This document shows positions 1 through 5,196 of a DNA stretch of 13,822 bases, in pieces (position 1 is the first letter of the stretch; every line of letters begins with the position of its first letter). The stretch is from JAQBDA01 sp964525785 (GTDB lineage: Bacteria > Chloroflexota > Anaerolineae > Anaerolineales > UBA4823), in NCBI GenBank assembly GCA_964525785.1, contig CAZGIX010000123.1, positions 1 to 13,822 of the forward strand, read 5' to 3'. The position numbers were made by a program, and so were the translations under genes. The notes beneath the pieces were generated by a model. That model worked only from the letters and a program-made list of their open reading frames with translations. It searched no databases and had not been told where the DNA came from.

Positions 1-57
1 ATAAGAGCGTATATTTTACCGGATATCTCAAATTATGATACCCTGCTGCCGCTTTTT

Positions 58-66
58 TGATATAAT
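58..66 (+). promoter_or_regulatory. Extended -10 promoter of the metal-uptake operon
   Basis: TGATATAAT is a perfect TATAAT box (61-66) preceded by the TG of an extended -10 element. No good -35 hexamer lies 16-18 bases upstream, which fits an extended -10 promoter that depends less on -35 contacts. The predicted start is near base 73, inside the palindromic operator that follows. Inferred from sequence only. Confidence 0.65.
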
Positions 67-70
67 CTTA

Positions 71-86
71 TTGCAACTAGTTGCAA
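71..86. promoter_or_regulatory. Perfect 16-bp palindromic operator, Nur/Fur-like
   Basis: TTGCAACTAGTTGCAA is a perfect inverted repeat made of two TTGCAA units 4 bases apart. It starts 4 bases after the -10 box and would cover the transcription start, so a bound repressor would block initiation. The Streptomyces nickel regulator Nur, a Fur-family protein, recognises TTGCAA-type half sites with a 5-base spacer. The gene that follows encodes a Fur-family protein and the next three encode a Ni/Co importer. Autorepression by the encoded regulator is the simplest reading; the metal is inferred. Confidence 0.7.
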
Positions 87-101
87 TAGAGAGAGGTCGC
101 A

Positions 102-539
102 TTGTCCCACTGCCACACCCTGATCGACGCCCTGCGCCAGCGCGGGCACCGCATCACCCCCCAACGCGAGATGATCATCGAAGCCCTGGCGCATGCCGAA
201 GGCCACGCTTCCGCCGAAGATGTCTTCGCCGAGGTGCAGAACCGCACCCGCTATCTCAACATCGCCACTGTCTACCGCACCCTGGACCTGCTGGTAGCCA
301 GCGGGTTGGCCAGCCGGGTTGACCTGTGGGACGGCTGCGTGGTCTACACCACCCACCAGCACGGCCCGCATGCGCACCTGGTCTGCCGGCGCTGCGGTGA
401 GATCTTCAACGCTGACCACAGCCTGCTCGAGTCGCTGGGCAACCAGCTCCAATCCCAATACCAGTTTGCAGCCGACCTGGAGCATGTATCGATCATCGGC
501 GTGTGCGCCGAGTGCAGATCAACGAGTGGATCCCTCTAA
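102..539 (+). CDS. Fur-family metal-responsive repressor, probably Nur-like
   Basis: A 145-residue Fur/Zur/Nur-type DNA-binding repressor of usual family length. The N-terminal winged helix (about 7-80) contains the segment NIATVYRTL (53-61), the typical recognition-helix region. The C-terminal dimerisation and metal domain has a histidine-rich segment (H85, H87, H90, H92), then C95/C98 and C135/C138, the two CxxC pairs that bind structural zinc. The start is TTG at 102, preceded by a GAGAGG ribosome binding site at 91-96; no ATG fits better. The gene is first in an operon with the ECF importer genes, 14 bases before the next start, and the palindrome on its own promoter suggests autoregulation. 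Family assignment is firm. The effector, Ni2+ rather than Co2+, Zn2+ or Fe2+, is inferred from operator type and neighbours. Confidence 0.9.
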   Translation: MSHCHTLIDALRQRGHRITPQREMIIEALAHAEGHASAEDVFAEVQNRTRYLNIATVYRTLDLLVASGLASRVDLWDGCVVYTTHQHGPHAHLVCRRCGEIFNADHSLLESLGNQLQSQYQFAADLEHVSIIGVCAECRSTSGSL

Positions 540-553
540 ACCTGGAGGTTGAG

Positions 554-1522
554 ATGCTGTATTCTCCTGAACCCATGCACATACCCGATGGCTTCCTTTC
601 AGTGCTCGTCTCTATCCTTTTATGGGTGGCGAGCATCCTGGTGATTGCCTATGCTTTGCGGCGCGTCAGCCGGGACCTGGACGAGCGCAAGATCCCCTTG
701 ATGGGTGTGCTGGCAGCCGCCATATTCGCTGGACAGATGCTCAACTTTACCGTGGCAGGCGGCACTTCCGGTCACTTGATGGGCGCTGCCATCGCCACCA
801 TACTGCTCGGACCGTGGGCTGCGATCCTGGTGCTCACCGTGGTCGTGGGTGTGCAGGCCCTGATCTTCCAGGACGGCGGCCTGCTGGTGCTGGGCGCCAA
901 CATCTTCAACATGGGCGTCATCGGCGTGGCGGTCTCGTACATGGCGTACCAGACCGTGCTGCGGCTGTCTGGCGGGCGCAAGTGGGGCATCTTCGCCGGC
1001 GGTTTTATCGCCGCCTGGCTCTCGATCTTCATTGCCGCGCTGGCGGTTGCCCTGCAGCTGGCCTTATCCGGCACGTCTCCCGCCAACCTGGCTGTGCCGA
1101 CGATGGGCGGCATCCACGCCTTGATCGGCATCGGCGAAGGGCTGATTACCCTGGGCGCATTGGCCTTTATCTACGCCGTTCGCCCCGACCTGCTGAGCGC
1201 CGGCAAAGAAAGCCGGGGCAGTGGGGTCCTGGTGTGGGTCGTGGGCCTGCTGATCGCCCTGGGACTGGCGATCGCCTCCCCACTGGCTTCTGCACACCCG
1301 GATGGACTGGAATGGGTTGCCGAGCAGAAAGGCTTCCTGGATGCAGCTCAGGGTCCGCTTTACAGTATCATCCCGGATTACGTCTTCCCAGGTATGTCGA
1401 ACGAGGCCCTGGCGACCATCCTGGCCGGCATCCTGGGGGCGCTGATCGTGTTCGGCGCAGCCATTGCCATTGCTTACGCGCGCCGCAGCCGCCAGCAAAC
1501 CGATCAGACTCCGGAGCCGTAA
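554..1522 (+). CDS. cbiM: Ni/Co ECF importer substrate-binding protein, CbiM/NikM fused to PDGLE domain
   Basis: A polytopic membrane protein of 322 residues, the metal-specific S component of a group-I ECF transporter. It has the family N-terminal motif MHIPDG (8-13), the segment NFTVAGGTSGHL (64-75) and QALIFQDGGLLVLGANIFN about 40 residues later. After the CbiM core, a C-terminal PDGLE motif (249-253) and a final membrane helix represent the small CbiN/NikN-type subunit, so this is an MN fusion. The ATG at 554 has a GGAGG site at 544-548 with 5-base spacing and is chosen on that basis. However, the ligands known from NikM2 (Met1 amine, His2, His67) correspond exactly to M8, H9 and H74 here, so the functional N terminus may be the internal ATG at 575 (315 residues). 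Ni versus Co cannot be settled from sequence; the operator favours Ni. Confidence 0.92.
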   Translation: MLYSPEPMHIPDGFLSVLVSILLWVASILVIAYALRRVSRDLDERKIPLMGVLAAAIFAGQMLNFTVAGGTSGHLMGAAIATILLGPWAAILVLTVVVGVQALIFQDGGLLVLGANIFNMGVIGVAVSYMAYQTVLRLSGGRKWGIFAGGFIAAWLSIFIAALAVALQLALSGTSPANLAVPTMGGIHALIGIGEGLITLGALAFIYAVRPDLLSAGKESRGSGVLVWVVGLLIALGLAIASPLASAHPDGLEWVAEQKGFLDAAQGPLYSIIPDYVFPGMSNEALATILAGILGALIVFGAAIAIAYARRSRQQTDQTPEP

Positions 1523-1574
1523 GATACGCCCATTCACCTTATTCTGAACCGAAGCTGCTTTTTTCTGATCTTCC

Positions 1575-2375
1575 ATGCATGCCCATTTTCTGGACCCCTA
1601 CATCCAGCGCGCCAGCCCAATCCACCGGCTAGACCCGCGCATCAAGCTGGTTTTGGCGATTGCGTTTATCTTTACAACTGCGCTGACCCCGCCGGGGGCC
1701 TGGCCTGCCTATGTGCTGCTCTTCTCAATGGTCCTGGCGGTAGAGCTGCTTTCGGATCTGGGCGTAGGCTATGTGCTGAAAAGGGCGGTGTTGGCGCTGC
1801 CATTCGTGCTGGCGGCCGTGCCGGTGCTGTTCACCCTGGGCGGACCGGCCCTTGTCAGCCTGCCCGTCGGGCGCTGGACATTGGAGCTCAGCCAGCCCGG
1901 GCTGGAGCGCTTTCTCAGCATCGCCTTGAAATCGTGGATCTCCGTCCAGATGGCGATTGTCCTGGCATCCAGCACCTCCTTTCCGGACCTGCTGGTCGCC
2001 ATGCGCGCCATCCGCATCCCGCGCTTGCTGGTCTCGGTCTTCGGCCTGATGTGGCGCTACCTGTTCGTCCTGGCTGACGAGACCCTGCGTCTGATGCGCG
2101 CCCGCACAGCGCGCAGCGGGCGATCCGACCAGCCCGGCTTGAAGACCGGCGGCAGCCTGGCCTGGCGGGCGCGCATCACCGGCGGCATGGCGGGCAGCCT
2201 GTTCTTGCGCGGCATCGAGCGCAGCGACCGCATCTACATGGCGATGGTCTCGCGCGGCTACGACGGCGAAGTGCGCAGCCTGCCCTTGCCGGCGCTGCGT
2301 CCCACCCACTGGCTGGTCCTGGTCTGCGGTCTGGGCATCCTGGTGCTGCTGCTGCTCTTAGCTTACCTGGTGTAA
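1575..2375 (+). CDS. cbiQ: ECF transporter transmembrane coupling protein CbiQ (EcfT)
   Basis: A 266-residue integral membrane protein that couples ATP hydrolysis by CbiO to movement of the CbiM S component. It has several hydrophobic segments, including 24-38, 45-60, 72-88 and a C-terminal helix at 246-265. Two EcfT coupling-helix signatures are visible: AMRAIRIPR (142-150) and the longer ERSDRIYMAMVSRG (215-228), which dock into the ATPase grooves. The N-terminal segment PIHRLDPRIKL (15-25) is also typical of the family. The gene begins 52 bases after cbiM and lies 16 bases before cbiO. No Shine-Dalgarno sequence precedes the ATG; the upstream bases are T-rich, so translation may be weaker or coupled differently from its neighbours. 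Confidence 0.93.
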   Translation: MHAHFLDPYIQRASPIHRLDPRIKLVLAIAFIFTTALTPPGAWPAYVLLFSMVLAVELLSDLGVGYVLKRAVLALPFVLAAVPVLFTLGGPALVSLPVGRWTLELSQPGLERFLSIALKSWISVQMAIVLASSTSFPDLLVAMRAIRIPRLLVSVFGLMWRYLFVLADETLRLMRARTARSGRSDQPGLKTGGSLAWRARITGGMAGSLFLRGIERSDRIYMAMVSRGYDGEVRSLPLPALRPTHWLVLVCGLGILVLLLLLAYLV

Positions 2376-2391
2376 ACACAAAGGTACCACC

Positions 2392-3102
2392 ATGCATCAT
2401 TCGATCGTAGTTGAAGACCTGTCATTTTCCTATTCCGACGGGCACACTGCCCTGCGGGATGTCTCGCTCAGCATCCAGCCCTGCGAAAAGGTCGCCCTGG
2501 TGGGACCCAACGGGGCGGGGAAATCCACGCTGATCTTGCACCTGAACGGCATTCTGAAAGGTCAGGGTCGCGTGCATGTATGCGGGTTGGATGTGACCGA
2601 TAAGAACCTGGCCCGCGTGCGCGCCATGGTCGGGCTGGTCTTCCAGGCCCCCGATGACCAGCTCTTCTCGCCGACCGTGTATGATGACGTGGCTTTTGGA
2701 CCGCTCTACCAGGGGCTGCCGCAGAGCGAAGTGGAGCAGCGCGTGCAGGAAGCGCTGGCTGCCGTGCATATGAGCGACTACGCCCGGCGCGTCTCGCATC
2801 ACCTGAGCGTGGGCGAGAAGAAGCGCATCGCCATCGCCACCGTGCTCTCGATGAAGCCCGAGGTGCTGGTGCTGGACGAGCCCACCGCCGGGTTGGACCC
2901 GCGCGCCCGCCGCTCGCTGATCCACCTGCTGGCGGAGCTGCCGCTGACCATGCTGGTCTCGACCCACGATATGCTGATGGCACGCGAGCTGTTCCCGCGG
3001 CTGGTGATCATGGACGAGGGGAAGGTGGTCGCCGACGGGCCGACTCAAGCGCTCATGGACGATATTGAGCTGCTAGAAGCCCACGGGCTGGAGCGACCTT
3101 GA
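2392..3102 (+). CDS. cbiO: ECF transporter ATPase CbiO
   Basis: A 236-residue ABC ATPase that powers Ni/Co uptake with CbiM and CbiQ. Visible motifs are Walker A GPNGAGKST (38-46), the Q-loop region VFQAPDDQLF (83-92) typical of ECF ATPases, the signature LSVGEKKR (138-145), Walker B VLVLDEPTAGLD with D162 and catalytic E163, and the switch histidine H192 in STHD. The signature has valine where LSGGE is usual, a mild variation. The length is that of a single ATPase domain, so the complex probably uses a CbiO homodimer. An AAAGG site precedes the ATG by 7 bases. It is the last gene of the operon; a small hairpin follows the stop. Confidence 0.95.
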   Translation: MHHSIVVEDLSFSYSDGHTALRDVSLSIQPCEKVALVGPNGAGKSTLILHLNGILKGQGRVHVCGLDVTDKNLARVRAMVGLVFQAPDDQLFSPTVYDDVAFGPLYQGLPQSEVEQRVQEALAAVHMSDYARRVSHHLSVGEKKRIAIATVLSMKPEVLVLDEPTAGLDPRARRSLIHLLAELPLTMLVSTHDMLMARELFPRLVIMDEGKVVADGPTQALMDDIELLEAHGLERP

Positions 3103-3105
3103 TAA

Positions 3106-3127
3106 CGTCGCTCTGAGCGCAGCGACG
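3106..3127 (+). terminator. Possible terminator hairpin after cbiO
   Basis: A 7-bp perfect stem (CGTCGCT, 3106-3112, with AGCGACG, 3121-3127) and an 8-base loop start 4 bases after the cbiO stop. The T-rich stretch GATTGTTTTGT begins only 7 bases later, so this is not a textbook intrinsic terminator. The same sequence resembles one arm of the foldback repeat at 3171-3292, so it may be a degenerate repeat copy instead. Confidence 0.4.
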
Positions 3128-3170
3128 AAGCCTGATTGTTTTGTAGACAGATTAAATTTGGATAATTCCC

Positions 3171-3292
3171 ACCCACGCGTGTCACTCTGAGCTGCCGAAG
3201 GCAGCGAAGAGTCCCTAAAGCAGCTGTATTATTGGAACGCTCCAGGGATTCTTCGGTCGCTTCGCTCCCTCAGAATGACACACTGCCTGGGT
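3171..3292. repeat. REP/MITE-like foldback element between convergent genes
   Basis: Two long imperfect inverted arms, 3179-3216 and 3244-3282, share blocks such as GTGTCA-TCTGAG and CGAAGA-TCCCT and are separated by a 27-base loop. The similarity extends outward to ACCCA at 3171 and TGGGT ending at 3292. No coding capacity is visible. It fills most of the 231-base gap between cbiO and metK, where transcription from both sides converges, and could act as a bidirectional terminator or mRNA stabiliser. I recall related sequences (TCATTCTGAG...GAAGAATC) as dispersed repeats in many genomes, but the copy number here is unknown. Confidence 0.7.
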
Positions 3293-3333
3293 AGCCGAAT
3301 ATTTGATATTCCCCAATTATCGGGCGCGGCCCA

Positions 3334-4581
3334 CTAATCGGATCCGTCGACTGCCACTCCAGCAGGCGTGCTGATCCCGGCTGCCTGGCGCAAGATCTCC
3401 GCCTTATCAATGCGCTCCCAGGGCAGGTCGAGGTCGTCACGACCGAAGTGACCATAGGCAGCCACCTGGCGGTAGATCGGGCGGCGCAGGTCCAGGTCAC
3501 TGATAATGGCGCCGGGGCGCAGGTCGAAGTGCTCGAGCACCAGCCCGGCGATCTTCTCATCCGAGATGATCCCGGTGCCGAATGTCTCCACGTTCACGCT
3601 CAAGGGGCGCGCCACGCCGATGGCGTAAGCCACCTGGATCTCGCAGCGCTCCGCCAACCCGGCAGCCACGATGTTCTTGGCCGCCCAGCGGGCAGCGTAA
3701 GCCGCCGAGCGGTCGACTTTGGTGGGGTCTTTGCCGCTGAACGCCCCGCCGCCGTGGCGTCCCATGCCCCCATAGGTATCGACAATGATCTTGCGCCCGG
3801 TGAGGCCGGCATCGCCTTGCGGGCCGCCGATGACGAACCTGCCGGTGGGGTTGACATAGATCTTCGGCTCGCCGTCCAGCAGGTCGGCCGGGATGGTGGG
3901 GTGGATCACGTGCTCGATGACCGCCTGGCGAATGTCCGCTTGTGAAATCTCCGGGGCGTGCTGCGTGCTGACCAAAACGGTAGCCACGCGCAGCGGGCGC
4001 CCATAGCTGTACTCAACCGTCACCTGGGTCTTGCCATCCGGGCGCAGCCAGGGAAGGGTGCCATCTTTGCGCAGGACGCTCAGCCGGCGAGCGAGCTTGT
4101 GCGCCAGGTAGATCGGCATGGGCATGAGCGTGGGGGTCTCATTGCAGGCATAGCCGAACATCATGCCCTGGTCGCCCGCGCCGATCGCTTCGACTTTCGC
4201 ATCGCCCATCTCGCCGGTCTTGGCCTCGAGGGCCTTATCCACGCCCATAGCGATATCCCCGGATTGGCGGGCGATGGCGACCAGCACGCCGCAGCTGTTC
4301 CCATCCAGGCCTTTCTCACTGGCATCGTAGCCGATGTCGTTGACCACCCGGCGCACCAGCTCATCAAAATTAATCGTCGCCTGGGTGGTGATCTCACCCA
4401 GCAGCATCACATAACCGGTCTTGGTCGCCGTTTCACAAGCCACCCTGGAATAGGGGTCTTGTTCCAGGCAGGCATCCAGGACGGAATCGCTGATCTGGTC
4501 GCAGATCTTATCCGGATGCCCTTCGGTTACCGATTCGGAAGTGAACATTAGGCTGGGTGAAGTCATAAAAGTTGTGCTCAT
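3334..4581 (-). CDS. metK: S-adenosylmethionine synthetase
   Basis: Makes S-adenosylmethionine from methionine and ATP, releasing phosphate and pyrophosphate; a cytosolic enzyme, tetrameric in characterised members. The three-domain family is recognisable throughout its 415 residues. The N-terminal ATP/Mg segment GHPDKICDQISD begins at 21, the signature GAGDQG lies at 134-139, and the glycine-rich loop GGGAFSGKD lies at 277-285 with K284. It is somewhat longer than the E. coli enzyme (384). The ATG at 4581 is chosen because GGAGG lies 7 bases upstream; the preceding TTG codon at 4584 is less likely. Expression should be controlled by the SAM-I riboswitch in its leader, giving end-product feedback. 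The gene converges with cbiO across a foldback repeat. Confidence 0.97.
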   Translation of the reverse strand: MSTTFMTSPSLMFTSESVTEGHPDKICDQISDSVLDACLEQDPYSRVACETATKTGYVMLLGEITTQATINFDELVRRVVNDIGYDASEKGLDGNSCGVLVAIARQSGDIAMGVDKALEAKTGEMGDAKVEAIGAGDQGMMFGYACNETPTLMPMPIYLAHKLARRLSVLRKDGTLPWLRPDGKTQVTVEYSYGRPLRVATVLVSTQHAPEISQADIRQAVIEHVIHPTIPADLLDGEPKIYVNPTGRFVIGGPQGDAGLTGRKIIVDTYGGMGRHGGGAFSGKDPTKVDRSAAYAARWAAKNIVAAGLAERCEIQVAYAIGVARPLSVNVETFGTGIISDEKIAGLVLEHFDLRPGAIISDLDLRRPIYRQVAAYGHFGRDDLDLPWERIDKAEILRQAAGISTPAGVAVDGSD

Positions 4582-4617
4582 CAACTAACCTCCAAAGATA
4601 AAAATACGGGTCGCACG

Positions 4618-4654
4618 CAGTTGGGAAGAAGGCTGGCGAGCTTTCCCCCAACTG
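4618..4654 (-). other. Long hairpin between riboswitch terminator and metK start
   Basis: Reading the minus strand, CAGTTGGG pairs with CCCAACTG (8 bp), then a small internal loop, then GAAAGCT pairs with AGCCTTC with one G-U, capped by a 4-base loop. The roughly 15-bp hairpin lies after the terminator and about 37 bases before the metK start codon. No T-run follows directly, so it is not an ordinary terminator. It may protect the read-through mRNA or mark a processing site. Confidence 0.6.
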
Positions 4655-4673
4655 AGTAGCAGAGACATTAACC

Positions 4674-4700
4674 AAAAACCCTTTCCCGCGATAGAAAGGG
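4674..4700 (-). terminator. SAM-controlled intrinsic terminator in metK leader
   Basis: On the minus strand CCCTTTC (4700-4694) pairs with GAAAGGG (4685-4679) around an 8-base loop and is followed by five T residues (4678-4674). GCCCTTTC (4701-4694) can instead pair over 8 bp with GAGAGGGC (4728-4721), which is the 3' strand of the riboswitch P1 helix. SAM binding would hold P1 closed and let the terminator form; without SAM the antiterminator forms and metK is transcribed. Confidence 0.88.
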
Positions 4701-4720
4701 CAACAATCGAAACGCGATAA

Positions 4721-4842
<122 letters not shown>

Positions 4843-4870
4843 CGTTCATGGCTATGCAGTTGTGGGCGAG

Positions 4871-4899
4871 ATAATACCATGAGATAAAAGAGATGTCAA
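4871..4899 (-). promoter_or_regulatory. Sigma70 promoter of the metK transcript
   Basis: Minus strand TTGACA (4899-4894), a 17-base spacer, then TATTAT (4876-4871). The -35 is consensus and the -10 is one base off. The start would be near 4864, giving an RNA that enters the SAM riboswitch about 20 bases later. Confidence 0.88.
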
Positions 4900-4985
4900 A
4901 TAAACGATAGGTATTCCCCAGCGTCATTGGGGCTTGGATAGCGCCTCACAAAACCGTGGTGCTGCTTATTTGCCCATCCCCCCGA

Positions 4986-5007
4986 CCCCCTTCCCGGGGG
5001 AAGGGGG
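4986..5007. repeat. GC-rich palindrome in divergent intergenic region
   Basis: CCCCCTTCCC (4986-4995) and GGGAAGGGGG (4998-5007) form a 10-bp perfect stem with a 2-base centre. A wider pair of arms, CCGTGGT (4954-4960) and ACCACGG (5029-5035), encloses it, so the unit may span about 82 bases. It sits between the divergent promoters of metK and the secreted protease. The rest of 4900-5058 holds nothing I can identify. It resembles C-rich dispersed palindromes common in some GC-rich genomes; function unknown. Confidence 0.6.
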
Positions 5008-5058
5008 AGAAAATTTGTGGGGGGACCGACCACGGCTAAGTGCAGAGCTACCTGGGGC

Positions 5059-5087
5059 TTGAAATTGGCCGGTTAATTCTCTATAAT
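5059..5087 (+). promoter_or_regulatory. Sigma70 promoter of the secreted protease gene
   Basis: TTGAAA (5059-5064), a 17-base spacer, then a perfect TATAAT (5082-5087). The start would be near 5094, leaving an untranslated leader of about 100 bases in which I recognise no known riboswitch. Confidence 0.82.
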
Positions 5088-5196
5088 AGTGAGAGATGAC
5101 ACAAACGGGGGCAAGTGGCTTCACACCGTCCCGCTCGGACTGACTGTGCACGGTCTTACAACACAATAGGGGAGAGTACCTGGGAGGGAAACAACC

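Noticed and set aside
622..1632. Open frame of 336 codons on the plus strand overlapping cbiM in another frame
   Set aside because: It has no membrane-protein or other family character, is rich in R, G, H and P as expected from a shifted GC-rich gene, and cbiM is unmistakable in its own frame.
3297..3311. GAATATTTGATATTC palindrome downstream of metK, considered as a terminator
   Set aside because: The stem is 6 AT-rich bp and no T-run follows on either strand.
4966..5166. Small minus-strand frame of 66 codons in the intergenic region
   Set aside because: It spans the C-rich palindrome and the protease promoter, lacks a ribosome binding site worth noting, and its product resembles nothing known.
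5094..5196. Leader of the secreted protease gene considered as a riboswitch, such as a cyclic-di-GMP class
   Set aside because: I could not find the conserved core of any riboswitch class I know; only a possible weak CCGT/ACGG pairing is visible.
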